Counted from the first letter of the stretch, positions 10,070-21,228 are shown. The stretch is DNA of 64,000 bases from Candidatus Gemmiger faecavium (GCA_019114415.1 DXFO01000009.1:62001-126000); one strand, 5' to 3'. Translations and numbers: made by a program. The notes: generated from the letters alone by a model not told the origin.

Positions 10070-11773
10070 ATGACTTTTTCCGAAATGTCCTATGAGCGCC
10101 CCGACCTGGCGGCGCTGAAAGAACAATACAACGAGCTGACCCGCCGTCTGTCCGCCGCCGGGGACTATGCTGCCGCCCGCGCTGCCTTCCTGGACAAGGA
10201 GACGCTGGAAAAGCACATCGACACCCAGGCCACCCTGGCCAGCGTCCGCCACAGCATCGACACCCGGGACGAGTTCTACAACGCGGAGAAGAAGTTCTGG
10301 AACGCCGCTATCCCCGAGATCGAGACCTGCCGGGACGCTTTCACCCAGGCCATGCTGGAATCCCCCTTCCGCCCCGACTTTGAGAAGGAATACGGCACCC
10401 TGATGTTCGTCAACGCCGAGCTGGCCCGCAAGGCTTTCTCCCCCGAGATCGTCCCCGAGATGCAGCAGGAGAATGACCTGACCCAGGAATACGAAAAGCT
10501 GCTGGCCAGCGCCCAGATCCCCTTTGAGGGCGGTGTCTACACCTTGTCCCAGCTGTCTCCCTTCAAGACCGATGCCGACGACGCCCGCCGTCTGGCTGCC
10601 TGGCAGGCCGAGGGCCGCTGGTACAAGGAAAACCAGCCCGCCATGGACGACATCTACGACAAGCTGGTCCATCTCCGTGACGCCATGGGACGCAAGCTGG
10701 GCTACGACGGCTACACCACCCTGGGCTATGCCCGTATGCAGCGCAACTGCTACACCAAGGAGGACATTGAAAAGTTCCGCGCCGCCGTGGTCAAGTACCT
10801 GGTCCCCCTGGCTGACCGCATCTACCGCGCCCAGGCCCAGCGGCTGGGCGTGCAGTATCCCCTGAGCTTTGCCGACGAGGCCCTGGCCTTCCGTTCCGGC
10901 AACCCCCGCCCGGCGGGCGACGCCGACGCCATCCTGGTCCAGGGCAAGCGCTTCTACGATGAACTGTCCCCCGAGACCAGCGAGTTCTTCAACACCATGC
11001 TGGACGGCAAGCTGCTGGACGTGCTGTCCACCCCGGGCAAGGAGAGCGGCGGCTACTGCACTTCCATCGCCGACTACCGCGTGCCTTTCATCTTCGCCAA
11101 CTTCAACGGCACCCAGCACGACGTGGAGGTGGTCACCCACGAGGCCGGCCATGCCTTTGCCGCCTACACCAACCGCGACCGCATCCCCATGCAGTATGTC
11201 TGGCCTTCCCTGGAAGCCTGCGAGGTCCACTCCATGTCCATGGAGTTCTTTGCCTGGCCCTGGGCCGAGGGCTTCTTCGGCAAGGATGCCCGCAAGTTCC
11301 GCTACACCCATCTGGCCGGGGCGCTGACCTTTATCCCCTACGGCACCATGGTGGATCACTTCCAGCACATCGTCTACGAAAAGCCCGACATGACCCCGGC
11401 GGAGCGCCACGCCGTCTGGAAGGAACTGCTGGGCGTCTACATGCCCTGGATGCGCCTGGACGGCGAGATCCCCTTCTACAGTGAGGGCCAGGGCTGGCAG
11501 CGTCAGCATCACATCTACTCCAGCCCCTTCTACTACATCGACTACTGCCTGGCCCAGACGGTGTCGCTGCAGTTCTGGGCGCGCATCCAGAAAGATCCCA
11601 AGGATGCCTGGGCACACTATATGGCGTACACCCGTCAGGGCGGTACCGCCGTCTTTACCGAACTGCTGAAAAACGCCGGGCTGGACAATCCCTTTGAGGA
11701 AAGCTGCCTGCGCGGCGTCTGCGAGGAAGCCGGCCGCTGGCTGGACAACTATGACCTGACGGGAATTCTGTAA
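10070..11773 (+). CDS. M3 family oligoendopeptidase
   Basis: HEAGHAFAAY zinc motif plus downstream E ligand (EACEVHSMSMEFF). Confidence 0.93.
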   Translation: MTFSEMSYERPDLAALKEQYNELTRRLSAAGDYAAARAAFLDKETLEKHIDTQATLASVRHSIDTRDEFYNAEKKFWNAAIPEIETCRDAFTQAMLESPFRPDFEKEYGTLMFVNAELARKAFSPEIVPEMQQENDLTQEYEKLLASAQIPFEGGVYTLSQLSPFKTDADDARRLAAWQAEGRWYKENQPAMDDIYDKLVHLRDAMGRKLGYDGYTTLGYARMQRNCYTKEDIEKFRAAVVKYLVPLADRIYRAQAQRLGVQYPLSFADEALAFRSGNPRPAGDADAILVQGKRFYDELSPETSEFFNTMLDGKLLDVLSTPGKESGGYCTSIADYRVPFIFANFNGTQHDVEVVTHEAGHAFAAYTNRDRIPMQYVWPSLEACEVHSMSMEFFAWPWAEGFFGKDARKFRYTHLAGALTFIPYGTMVDHFQHIVYEKPDMTPAERHAVWKELLGVYMPWMRLDGEIPFYSEGQGWQRQHHIYSSPFYYIDYCLAQTVSLQFWARIQKDPKDAWAHYMAYTRQGGTAVFTELLKNAGLDNPFEESCLRGVCEEAGRWLDNYDLTGIL

Positions 11774-12333
11774 TGGACAAGGACAAGAAAAAGCGCGGCG
11801 GCCGCGCCTATCTCAACGACTTTGAACGGGACCTGACCGGACGCTACCATTACCGCGGAAAAATGTACCACTACCGCGGCACGCTGCCCCGGCAGCGGGT
11901 TCTGGGCCTTTTGTGGGCCGGCGCCGCCGTGGCCCAGGTGCTGCTTCTGGCGGCGGGATGCCTGGACGGACAGGGACTGGGACGCTGCTTCTATGTGCTG
12001 CTGCCCTATGTGGCGGCCTTTGTGGCCAATGTCTCGGTCTGCTGGGCGCTGGGCCGCCTGACCGCCGGGGGAGACCCTATGCGGGAGTACGTGTATGAAG
12101 CGTCGGTGGCCAAACTGCCCATGCGCAGCATGCTCACTGCCGTGTTTTCGGCGGCGGCAGCCCTTATGTGCCTGGTGCATATTCTGCTCAACGGCGCAAG
12201 CTGGCAGAGAGTTGTCTTTATCCTGCTGGCGGTGACCGCCGCTGGCGTACAGGTCGCTTTGCGGCGGTTTTTGGGGGCTTTTTCGTGGGAGTGCGGCAAT
12301 GAAGGCCAAATGTCCGCTGCTGAAAAACGGTGA
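11773..12333 (+). CDS. Hypothetical membrane protein
   Basis: ORF with several hydrophobic helices, one-base stop/start overlap with the peptidase gene. Confidence 0.65.
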   Translation: MDKDKKKRGGRAYLNDFERDLTGRYHYRGKMYHYRGTLPRQRVLGLLWAGAAVAQVLLLAAGCLDGQGLGRCFYVLLPYVAAFVANVSVCWALGRLTAGGDPMREYVYEASVAKLPMRSMLTAVFSAAAALMCLVHILLNGASWQRVVFILLAVTAAGVQVALRRFLGAFSWECGNEGQMSAAEKR

Positions 12334-12420
12334 CCGGATGCGGATTCTACCCTATGCATGGAAATCCTACTGAAAAGTTGTGAAAAATAGGGAAAGCAGG
12401 GAGGAAAACCTCTGCAAACA

Positions 12421-12450
12421 TTGACATTGCGGGAAACTGTAATATATAAT
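12421..12450 (+). promoter_or_regulatory. Sigma-A promoter for opp operon
   Basis: TTGACA-N18-TATAAT. Confidence 0.75.
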
Positions 12451-12510
12451 ATTAAAATCGGCCGGGAAACAAGTGTCCGCAATGAGGGAACATTGGGGGT
12501 ATTTGCACCG

Positions 12511-12555
12511 GAAAAGGACATGTCCTTTTCTGTTGCTGCGCAGCTGCGCAGCAAC
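12511..12555. promoter_or_regulatory. Two adjacent perfect palindromes in the oppA leader
   Basis: GAAAAGGACATGTCCTTTTC (20 bp) and GTTGCTGCGCAGCTGCGCAGCAAC (24 bp), separated by 1 bp. Confidence 0.75.
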
Positions 12556-12600
12556 AAGGAAACCTGACCGAGAGATGAAAGGGAGGTTATTGACCACATC

Positions 12601-14886
12601 ATGAAAAAGGTAAAACAGACACTTGCCTTGCTGACCGCGGCTGCGATGAGCGTGGGTGTGCTGGCCGGCTGCTCCAAGGATGCGAGCTCCGGTTCCACCG
12701 CCACCGGCGAATCCTCCGCCACTGCCGAGACCACCGGCAGCAGCAACACTCTGGTCGCGTCCGAAACTGGCATGGAGGGTAAGTTCTCGCCCTTCTTTGC
12801 CGCTTCTTCCTCGGACAACAACATTGTCAGCCTGACTCAGCTGCTCCTCTTCCAGCCTGACCGCAACGGCGAGATGATCCTCAACGGCATCGAGGGTGAG
12901 ACCAAGGAGTACAACGGCACCGATTACACCTACTACGGCCCCGCTGACTGCGTCGTTACCCAGAATGCTGACGGCACCGTTACCTACGACATCACCATGC
13001 GTGATGACCTGAAGTTCTCTGATGGCGAGCCCGTCACCATCGACGACGTCATCTTCAGCCTGTACGTTTTCATGGACCCGACCTACGACGGTTCCGTGAC
13101 CCTGTACAGCATGCCCATCGCCGGTGTTGAGGAATACCGCAGCGGTATGTCCACCAAGGCTGCCCTGATCGGCGCCGCCGGTGAGGACAACACCGACTTC
13201 AGCCTGTGGACTGAAGAAGAGCAGACCGCTTTCTGGAACGCTGTCAACGACGGCGGCGTCAAGTTCGCTCAGGAGATCGTTGACTACTGCGTCGCCAACG
13301 GTCTGGCTGCCGACAGCAACGACGTTGCTACCGCTGCTGCCAACTGGGCTTACGACGGCCTGGCTGCCGATGCTACCGCCAAGGACTTCTTCCTGGCCAT
13401 CGCAGCAAACTACAACTGGAACTTCAGCCAGATGGAGGCTGAGACCGCCGGTTCCGCTCTTGCTGACCTGATCCCCGAGGAAGTCTACAACATGGGCTCC
13501 GAGGGCGTCACCACCGGTACTTCCGCTCCCAACATCAGCGGCATCGTCAAGACCGGCGATTACAGCATGACCATCACCACCACCGAGCTGTCCAACTCCA
13601 TGGTCTACCAGCTGCAGATCCCCGTCGCTCCTCTGCACTACTACGGCGACGAGAGCCTGTACGATTATGAGAACAACTCCTTCGGCTTCACCAAGGGCGA
13701 CCTGAGCAAGATCCGCTCTGTCACCGGCAGCCCCATGGGCGCTGGCCCCTTCGTGTTCAACAACTACACCGACGGTGTTGTTTACCTGGATGCCAACGAG
13801 GGCTACTTCCTGGGCGCTCCCAAGGCTCCCCATCTGAACGTCATCGAGACCCAGGAGGCCGATAAGGTCACCGGTGTTCAGGCCGGCACCCTGGATATCT
13901 CCAACCCCGATTACTCTCTGGAAATCGCTGACCAGATCGCTCAGATCAACGGCGGCGACGACAGCCTGGACGGCAGCGTCATCACCACCCGTCTGAAGGA
14001 CTTCCTGGGCTACGGCTACATCGGCATCAGCGCCAACAAGGTCAACGTCGGCGGTGATCCCTCCTCCGAGGCTTCCAAGAACCTGCGCAAGGCCATTGCT
14101 ACCGTGATCGCTGCTTACCGTGACGAGGGCATCACCTCCTACTACGGCAACACCGCGTCCATCATCAACTACCCCATCTCCGACACCTCCTGGGCTGCTC
14201 CCACCGTCACCGACGACGGCTACCGTGTGGCCTACTCTGTCGACGTGGACGGCAACCCCATCTACACCGACAGCATGAGCGCCGACGACCGCTACGCTGC
14301 TGCTCTGCAGGCTGCTCTGGGCTACTTTGAGGCTGCCGGCTACACCGTCACCGACGGCAAGATCACTGCTGCTCCCGCAGGCGCCAAGATGGAGTACACC
14401 TGCAACATCGGCGGCGGCGGCAACGGCGATCACCCGACCTTCCTGGTCCTGACCAATGCTTCCAAGGCTCTGTCCACCATCGGCTTCACCCTGACCGTCA
14501 ACGACCTGGCCAACGCTGCCGATCTGTACGCTTCTTACCAGTCCGGTGAGGCTGAGATGTGGTGCGCTGCCTGGCAGGCCACTCCCGACCCGGATATGTA
14601 CCAGCTGTATCACAGCCAGGGTTCCACCAACTACTACTGCATCAACGATGCTGACCTGGATGCTCTGATCGAGGCTGCCCGTGCTACCACCGACGTTGAG
14701 TCCCGTCGCGCCATGTACAAGGAAGCGATGGAGATCATCCTGGATTGGGGCGTTGAGCTGCCCGTCTATCAGCGCAGCGAGTGCACTCTGTTCTCCAGCG
14801 AGCGCGTTGATACCAGCACCATCCCGCAGGATATGACCCCGTACTGGACCTGGATCAGCGAAGTTCAGAACATCGCTCTGGCCTGA
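12601..14886 (+). CDS. oppA: ABC transporter substrate-binding protein, family 5 (oligopeptide)
   Basis: Lipobox LAGCSK; SBP_bac_5 features; followed by oppBCDF. Confidence 0.92.
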   Translation: MKKVKQTLALLTAAAMSVGVLAGCSKDASSGSTATGESSATAETTGSSNTLVASETGMEGKFSPFFAASSSDNNIVSLTQLLLFQPDRNGEMILNGIEGETKEYNGTDYTYYGPADCVVTQNADGTVTYDITMRDDLKFSDGEPVTIDDVIFSLYVFMDPTYDGSVTLYSMPIAGVEEYRSGMSTKAALIGAAGEDNTDFSLWTEEEQTAFWNAVNDGGVKFAQEIVDYCVANGLAADSNDVATAAANWAYDGLAADATAKDFFLAIAANYNWNFSQMEAETAGSALADLIPEEVYNMGSEGVTTGTSAPNISGIVKTGDYSMTITTTELSNSMVYQLQIPVAPLHYYGDESLYDYENNSFGFTKGDLSKIRSVTGSPMGAGPFVFNNYTDGVVYLDANEGYFLGAPKAPHLNVIETQEADKVTGVQAGTLDISNPDYSLEIADQIAQINGGDDSLDGSVITTRLKDFLGYGYIGISANKVNVGGDPSSEASKNLRKAIATVIAAYRDEGITSYYGNTASIINYPISDTSWAAPTVTDDGYRVAYSVDVDGNPIYTDSMSADDRYAAALQAALGYFEAAGYTVTDGKITAAPAGAKMEYTCNIGGGGNGDHPTFLVLTNASKALSTIGFTLTVNDLANAADLYASYQSGEAEMWCAAWQATPDPDMYQLYHSQGSTNYYCINDADLDALIEAARATTDVESRRAMYKEAMEIILDWGVELPVYQRSECTLFSSERVDTSTIPQDMTPYWTWISEVQNIALA

Positions 14887-14940
14887 TCACCGGCCGAGTT
14901 TTCCGGCAAAAAAACATTCATATCGTTTTTAGCAGCCGGA

Positions 14941-15196
14941 AGCGGGTTGTTATAACCGCTTGAAAAAGCAAGTGACCGCCCTGTGTTTGCAACAAAACAT
15001 TGGGGCGGTTACTTGTGCTGTGCCGGCAGGAGCGTTGACGCCTTTGCCCGGCAGGCGGAAGTTACGGCAGAAAAAGGACCGCTCTGCGTCGTTTTGACGG
15101 CGCGGAGCGGCCCGGGGCCGTTGCTTCGGCAGTTACTGATAGTTAGGAAGTTAATGTGGCTATCCCATTCCACCGGCAGACACCGCGCTGCCGGTG
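14941..15196 (+). promoter_or_regulatory. Cluster of four hairpins in the oppA-oppB intergenic region
   Basis: Stems at 14941-14960, 14970-15014, 15079-15110 and 15171-15196. Confidence 0.6.
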
Positions 15197-15263
15197 GAGA
15201 GGGATATCCATATTACAAAAGGTGCGCATCCCGCGCGCGCCCATAGGAAGGGAAGGGACCCCC

Positions 15264-16250
15264 GTGCGAAACTACATCATTAAACGTATCCTTCTGTCGA
15301 TCCTGATCTTGTTCTGCGTCACCTTTGTGCTGTATGTGCTCATGCGCAGCCTGCCCGCGTCCTTTGTTGAGACGATGGCCATGCAGCTTGCCCAGGCGCC
15401 CGGCGCAAAGCCCTACGAGGAATGGATCGCACAGCTCAATGCCTCCTACGGCCTGGATCTGGGCATCGTCCCCGGCTACCTGAAGTGGCTGGGCGAGTTC
15501 GTCACCGGTCAGTTCGGTGACAGCTGGAAGTGGAACGTCCCCGTTGTGGAGGAGTTCAAGTCCAGCATCGGCCTGTCCGCCGTCATGGGCATCATCGCCT
15601 TTGTGCTGGAGCTCATCATCGCCATCCCTCTGGGTGTCATTGCGGCGACCAAGCAGTACTCCCGCGCAGACTACGCCATCACCGCCGGCGCTCTGGTCGG
15701 TATCTCTCTGCCGACCTTCTTCTTCGCCACCCTGCTCAAGCTGGTCTTTTCCGTCAAGCTGGGCTGGTTCGACCTGTACGGTCTGGTGGGACGTGACTAC
15801 GCCCAGCTGGATGCCATGGGTCAGTTCCTGGACAAGGCAAACCATCTGGTCCTGCCCATCGCGACCCTGGTCATCGTGTCCGTCGGTTCGCTGATGCGCT
15901 ACACCCGCACCAACATGCTGGAAGTGCTCAATGCTGACTATATCCGCACCGCCCGCGCCAAGGGCCTGTCGGAGCATACCGTCATCTACAAGCATGCCTT
16001 CCGCAACACGCTGATCCCCCTGGTCACCATCATCGGCGGCTCTCTGCCGGGCCTGTTCTCCGGCGCCCTCATCACCGAGACGCTGTTCTCTCTGCCGGGC
16101 ATCGGCTACAACTCCTACCAGTCCATGGTTGCGGGCGACATTCCCTTCACCATGTTCTATCTGACGTTTATCGCGGTTTTGACTCTGGCCAGCAACCTCC
16201 TTTCCGACATTCTGTACGCCGTGGTCGACCCCCGCGTGCGCATCTCTTAA
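15264..16250 (+). CDS. oppB: Oligopeptide ABC transporter permease
   Basis: BPD permease signature (TRTNMLEVLNADYIRTARAKGL); GTG start. Confidence 0.93.
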   Translation: MRNYIIKRILLSILILFCVTFVLYVLMRSLPASFVETMAMQLAQAPGAKPYEEWIAQLNASYGLDLGIVPGYLKWLGEFVTGQFGDSWKWNVPVVEEFKSSIGLSAVMGIIAFVLELIIAIPLGVIAATKQYSRADYAITAGALVGISLPTFFFATLLKLVFSVKLGWFDLYGLVGRDYAQLDAMGQFLDKANHLVLPIATLVIVSVGSLMRYTRTNMLEVLNADYIRTARAKGLSEHTVIYKHAFRNTLIPLVTIIGGSLPGLFSGALITETLFSLPGIGYNSYQSMVAGDIPFTMFYLTFIAVLTLASNLLSDILYAVVDPRVRIS

Positions 16251-16268
16251 CGAAAGGAGCGATTTACT

Positions 16269-17816
16269 GTGAGCGAAGCCATCAAAAACACCCCGGCCGG
16301 AAATGAGCCGGAGCATTATTCCCTGAACGATGACCGCCGCGTCAAGGTCCTTTCGCCGGGTGCGCTGGTCGCAAAGCGGTTCTTCCGCAACCGTCTGGCT
16401 GTTATCGGCCTGGCCATGCTGGTCGCCATGTTCGTGTTCTCCTTCGTCGGCGGCGTGATCAGCCCCTACGGTCAGGATGAGCAGTTCTTCACCATCAACA
16501 CCCTGGAGCGTGAATACGTTGGCGTGAGCGTCAACTCCAGCTACCGTTACAGCGTGGCGGAGGGCCAGGACTTCGGCGCTCTGGCCCAGAGCGAACTGCT
16601 CAAGGCCATCAACGCCGGGGAAGAGAGCTTCACCTACAAGGACGTCACCTACACCGTCGTCAATGAGGGTGAGGACCTGTACAGCGTCTACCAGGGCGAC
16701 ACCCTGGTGGTCGTGGCAGCCAAGGATATCTTCAACGCGCCCGACAGCGGCAGCGTGCCCTCGCTGGAGATCCGGCTGGCGGCACTGCGTGCCTACGTCA
16801 ACGGCGAGACCGACTTCGAGGTGGACGGCACTGCCTACACCATGGACGAGGACGGCAACCTGCTGGAAGGCGGCACCGAGCTGGGCTACATCAGCCGCTT
16901 CATCGTGTCTTCCGCCGACAGCACCGTGGTCGTGACCCGCGACTTCAAGGAAAAGCTGGAGGAAGCCATCAGCGACAACGCCGAGGACTTTGTCTACACC
17001 AGTGAGGACGGCACCGAGGCAGAGTATATCATCTCCTACGACGCCTACACCTCCAGCTGGTCGGTCAAGCAGATGACCGAGACCCAGGTCTACGACCGTT
17101 ACTCCAGCCCCTCCCTGAAGCACTGGCTGGGCACCGATACCAACGGCATGGACATGCTGACCCGTCTGATGTACGGCGGCCGTGTCTCCCTGGTCATCGG
17201 CTTCATCGTCGTCGGCATCGCCGGCGTGCTGGGCGTCCTGATGGGCGGTCTGGCCGGCTACTTCGGCAAATGGGTCGACAACCTCATCATGCGTATCGTG
17301 GACGTGTTCTACTGCATCCCGTCCACTCCCGTCATCATCATCCTGGGCTCCGCCATGGACGCCATGCGCATCGACCCCATGATCCGTATGCTCTACCTCA
17401 TGCTGATCCTGGGCTTCCTGAGCTGGCCCTCCATCGCCCGTCTGGTCCGCGGCCAGATCCTCTCCCTGCGTGAGCAGGAGTTCATGACCGCCACCGAGGC
17501 CTGCGGCATCCGCACCTGGCACCGCATTTTCCGTCACCTGATCCCCAATGTCATCCCTCAGCTCATCGTCACCTGCACCATGATGCTTGGTTCCACCATC
17601 ATCACCGAGGCGACGCTGTCCTTCCTGGGTCTGGGCGTCAAGTTCCCCTTTGCTTCCTGGGGCAACATCATGAACGACGTCAACAACGCCTACGTCATGA
17701 CCAACTACTGGTTCATCTGGATCCCGGCCGGCGTCTGCCTGCTGATCACGGTCCTTGGCTTCAACTTTGTGGGCGATGGTCTGCGCGATGCCTTTGACCC
17801 CAAGATGAAGCGATAA
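16269..17816 (+). CDS. oppC: Oligopeptide ABC transporter permease with large extracytoplasmic insertion
   Basis: N-terminal TM1 as in OppC, then ~200 aa insert, then LGTDTNGMDMLTRLMYGGR permease domain. Confidence 0.9.
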   Translation: MSEAIKNTPAGNEPEHYSLNDDRRVKVLSPGALVAKRFFRNRLAVIGLAMLVAMFVFSFVGGVISPYGQDEQFFTINTLEREYVGVSVNSSYRYSVAEGQDFGALAQSELLKAINAGEESFTYKDVTYTVVNEGEDLYSVYQGDTLVVVAAKDIFNAPDSGSVPSLEIRLAALRAYVNGETDFEVDGTAYTMDEDGNLLEGGTELGYISRFIVSSADSTVVVTRDFKEKLEEAISDNAEDFVYTSEDGTEAEYIISYDAYTSSWSVKQMTETQVYDRYSSPSLKHWLGTDTNGMDMLTRLMYGGRVSLVIGFIVVGIAGVLGVLMGGLAGYFGKWVDNLIMRIVDVFYCIPSTPVIIILGSAMDAMRIDPMIRMLYLMLILGFLSWPSIARLVRGQILSLREQEFMTATEACGIRTWHRIFRHLIPNVIPQLIVTCTMMLGSTIITEATLSFLGLGVKFPFASWGNIMNDVNNAYVMTNYWFIWIPAGVCLLITVLGFNFVGDGLRDAFDPKMKR

Positions 17817-17832
17817 AGGAGGGCGACGAATC

Positions 17833-18984
17833 ATGGCTAAGAAACACAGCGAAGGATATCTCTCCGCAAAAGAATCCCGGCGTATCTCCAAAGAGAACCG
17901 CCGCATCACCGACCGCATGGAAAAGCAGCGCAAGCGCAAGAACGTGCCTGAGTCGGAATACACCACCCAGATGCATGACCCCAAAAATGCGGTGGAATTT
18001 GATAACCTGCACACCTACTTCTTCACCGACGCCGGTACCGTCAAGAGCGTGGACGGCGTTACCTTTGAAGTGCCCATCGGCAAGACCGTGGGCGTCGTGG
18101 GTGAGTCCGGCTGCGGCAAGTCGGTCACCAGCCTGTCCCTGATGCAGCTGCTGCAGCGTCCCCAGGGCCAGGTGGTGGAGGGCGAGATCCGCCTGAATGT
18201 GGGCGACGGCAAGGCCTACGACATTGCCAAGATCCCCGCCGAGAAGATGCAGCGCCTGCGCGGCAACTACATCTCCATGATCTTCCAGGAGCCCATGACC
18301 AGCCTGAACCCGGTGTTCCGCATCGGCCAGCAGGTGGACGAGGTCATCGCTCTGCACGAGGGCGAGGGCAAGACCAAGGATGAGATCAAGGCCCGCACCA
18401 TCGAGATGCTCAAGACCGTCGGCATTGCCAACAGCGAGGGCGTCTACGGCATGTATCCCCACGAGCTGTCCGGCGGTATGCGCCAGCGTGTCATGATCGC
18501 CATGGCCCTGGCCTGCAACCCCCGCATCATCATTGCGGACGAGCCGACCACTGCTCTGGACGTGACCATCCAGGCCCAGATCCTGGACCTGCTGCGCAGC
18601 CTGAAAGACCGCATCAACTCTTCCATCATGCTCATCACCCATGACCTGGGCGTTATCGCCGAGACTGCCGACTACGTGGTCGTCATGTACGCCGGCCGCG
18701 TGGTGGAAAAGGGCACCGTTGAGGAGATCTTCGCCCATCCCGCTCACCCCTACACCATCGGCCTGATGGCCTCCAAGCCTGTGGTGGGCAAGCAGGTGGA
18801 CAAGCTGTACTCCATCCCCGGCAAGGTCCCCAACCCCATTGACATGCCCAACTACTGCTATTTCAAGGACCGCTGCGAAATGTGCGTGGAAGGCTGCGAC
18901 GGCGCGTATCCCTGCGAGATCAGCCTGTCGCCCACCCACAAAGTCAGCTGCTATCGTTACTATGACAAGAAGGGGGCAGAATAA
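17833..18984 (+). CDS. oppD: Oligopeptide ABC transporter ATP-binding protein
   Basis: [30 protein letters not shown]-terminal oligopeptide-type Cys-rich domain. Confidence 0.95.
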   Translation: MAKKHSEGYLSAKESRRISKENRRITDRMEKQRKRKNVPESEYTTQMHDPKNAVEFDNLHTYFFTDAGTVKSVDGVTFEVPIGKTVGVVGESGCGKSVTSLSLMQLLQRPQGQVVEGEIRLNVGDGKAYDIAKIPAEKMQRLRGNYISMIFQEPMTSLNPVFRIGQQVDEVIALHEGEGKTKDEIKARTIEMLKTVGIANSEGVYGMYPHELSGGMRQRVMIAMALACNPRIIIADEPTTALDVTIQAQILDLLRSLKDRINSSIMLITHDLGVIAETADYVVVMYAGRVVEKGTVEEIFAHPAHPYTIGLMASKPVVGKQVDKLYSIPGKVPNPIDMPNYCYFKDRCEMCVEGCDGAYPCEISLSPTHKVSCYRYYDKKGAE

Positions 18985-20028
18985 ATGAGCACCAAAAATA
19001 CCAAGGCAAAGACCCCCGCTGCGGATCAGCTGGATTACACCCCGGTCACCTATGACCCGCAGTATATCCTGATGGTCAACAACCTCAAAAAATACTTCCC
19101 CATCAAGGGCGGACTGGTCAGCCGCACCGTGGGCCAGGTCAAGGCCGTGGACGGCGTTACCTTCAACCTGCGCCGCGGCTGCACCATGGGTCTGGTCGGC
19201 GAGTCCGGCTGCGGCAAGTCCACCACCGGCCGCACCATCCTGCGCCTGTCCGGTGAAAAGACCGGTGGCCAGGTCCTGTTCAACGGCCAGGAGGTCTACG
19301 ATCTGGACGCCAAGGCCATGCGCGCCCTGCGTCCCAAGATGCAGATCATCTTCCAGGACCCCTTCTCCAGCCTGTCTCCCCGTCTGCCCGTCGGTGAGAT
19401 CATCGGCGAGGCCGTCCGTGAGCACAATCTGGTGCCCAAGGCGGAGTTCAACGACTATATCGACAAGATCATGGACCAGTGCGGCCTGCAGCCCTTCCAC
19501 AAGGACCGCTATCCCCACGAGTTCTCCGGCGGCCAGCGCCAGCGTATCTGCATCGCCCGTGCCCTGGCTCTGAACCCCGAGTTCGTCGTCTGCGATGAGC
19601 CGGTCTCCGCTCTGGACGTGTCCATTCAGGCGCAGATCATCAACCTGCTGAAAGATCTGCAGGATCAGTACAACCTGACCTACCTGTTCATCTCCCACGA
19701 CCTGTCCGTCGTTGAGCACATCTCCGACACGGTGGGCGTCATGTACCTGGGCAACCTGGTGGAGTACGGCGAGACGGAGGACATCTTCCGCAACCCGCTG
19801 CACCCCTACACCAAGGCGCTGTTCTCGGCCATTCCCATTCCCGACCCCACCGTCAAGCGCGAGCGTATCGTGCTGGAAGGCACTCTGCCCTCCCCGGCAA
19901 ACCCGCCCAAGGGCTGCAAGTTCCACACCCGCTGCAAGTACTGCACCCAGCGCTGCAAGGAGGAAGCTCCCGTCCAGCGTGAGGTCGAACCCGGACATTA
20001 CGTGGTCTGCCATCTGTTTGACAAATGA
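18985..20028 (+). CDS. oppF: Oligopeptide ABC transporter ATP-binding protein
   Basis: [37 protein letters not shown]. Confidence 0.95.
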   Translation: MSTKNTKAKTPAADQLDYTPVTYDPQYILMVNNLKKYFPIKGGLVSRTVGQVKAVDGVTFNLRRGCTMGLVGESGCGKSTTGRTILRLSGEKTGGQVLFNGQEVYDLDAKAMRALRPKMQIIFQDPFSSLSPRLPVGEIIGEAVREHNLVPKAEFNDYIDKIMDQCGLQPFHKDRYPHEFSGGQRQRICIARALALNPEFVVCDEPVSALDVSIQAQIINLLKDLQDQYNLTYLFISHDLSVVEHISDTVGVMYLGNLVEYGETEDIFRNPLHPYTKALFSAIPIPDPTVKRERIVLEGTLPSPANPPKGCKFHTRCKYCTQRCKEEAPVQREVEPGHYVVCHLFDK

Positions 20029-20312
20029 AAAAACGCGAACCCTTCGAGGACGATGGACGCACCATCGTCGATATGAGCGGCATCGACCTGCCGTCCCCTT
20101 TTCTGCCGCGCAAGCCGCGGCAGCTTGAACGGGACAACGCCCCCCAGGACAAGCCCGAGACCAGTCGGCGGCCCTGGGAGCAGCCTGACGAGCTGGATGG
20201 AAAACAACGGCTCTGGGCGGCGCTGGGGGCATTGAAGGCGGGGCTGATGATCGGCGCCGTATATATCGTGGGCCTGGGACTCATCGTCCTGCTCATGGTC
20301 CTGCTCTGGTAA
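20025..20312 (+). CDS. Small membrane protein at end of opp operon
   Basis: ATGA overlap with oppF stop; single C-terminal TM helix. Confidence 0.7.
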   Translation: MKKREPFEDDGRTIVDMSGIDLPSPFLPRKPRQLERDNAPQDKPETSRRPWEQPDELDGKQRLWAALGALKAGLMIGAVYIVGLGLIVLLMVLLW

Positions 20313-20353
20313 CGGCGCTGCGGCGGTCCCACCGCCCGCAACACAAACAAATA

Positions 20354-20396
20354 AGCGGCTCCGGCACATCCCGCAGGGGATGGGCCGGGGCCGCTT
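20354..20396 (+). terminator. Rho-independent terminator-like hairpin after opp operon
   Basis: GCGGCTCCGGC...GCCGGGGCCGC then a T-rich stretch. Confidence 0.45.
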
Positions 20397-20415
20397 TGTG
20401 CATTTTGGGGACAGG

Positions 20416-21228
20416 TCAGAGATAGATCTCGTTGGAGCGGGAGGGCAGGCGCACGGCGGGGCCGGGGGCGTTGGAATCCCGCCAGGCCGCAGGGGTCTGG
20501 CCGGTCTCCCGCTTGAACACCCGGCAGAGGTAGTTGGCGCTGGAAAAGCCGCACAGGGCGGCGATCATGTCCAGGCTGTACTCCCGTTCCAGAAGCAGCA
20601 GCTTGGCGGCTTCGATGCGGGTGGTGGTGAGGTACTTGCCGGGGGAGACGCCCATCTCCGCGGAGAAGGTCCGCACCAGGTGGCATTTGGAGACGCCCAG
20701 CTGACGGCTGAGCTCTTCCACGCCGTACAGACCGATGTAGTTGTCCCGGATGGCGGCCACCGCTTCCGCCACAAGGGGGCTGAGACGGCGGACAGCCTCG
20801 TCGGCATGGGAGAGCTCGCACAGCAGGGCATAGGCCCGCTGGCTTTGCTCGGCGGTATCCGCAGGATGGGCGTCGCACAGGCGGGCCAGCAGTTCCGCCG
20901 CCCCGGGGCACAGGGCACCGTCCGCAAAGCGGGGACGGCCCAGGTTGGCGGAGAACTCCTCCGCCGCCAGGCCGGTGAGTCGCACCGCCAGCAGGTGGCA
21001 GTCCTCCAGGGGCAGCAGGGTGACGGTGCCGCCGCAGAGCAGCAGGTCTCCCGAGGCGCCCGCCGCATCGTGGCCGCCGGGACCCTCCGCCCGACAGCAG
21101 CCGCTGGACAGAATGCCCGCCCACAGCCCCGGCCCCGGCAGAGAGGCGGGGGCGCTGCCAGTCAGCTCCCGCACCTCCGCCACGGCGCAGCAGCGATTCC
21201 AGTCAAAAATCAATTTCTGGTCCTCCAT
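20416..21228 (-). CDS. AraC-family transcriptional regulator
   Basis: Two C-terminal HTHs: VEELSRQLGVSKCHLVRTF and LDMIAALCGFSSANYLCRVFKRETGQTPAAWR. Confidence 0.92.
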   Translation of the reverse strand: MEDQKLIFDWNRCCAVAEVRELTGSAPASLPGPGLWAGILSSGCCRAEGPGGHDAAGASGDLLLCGGTVTLLPLEDCHLLAVRLTGLAAEEFSANLGRPRFADGALCPGAAELLARLCDAHPADTAEQSQRAYALLCELSHADEAVRRLSPLVAEAVAAIRDNYIGLYGVEELSRQLGVSKCHLVRTFSAEMGVSPGKYLTTTRIEAAKLLLLEREYSLDMIAALCGFSSANYLCRVFKRETGQTPAAWRDSNAPGPAVRLPSRSNEIYL

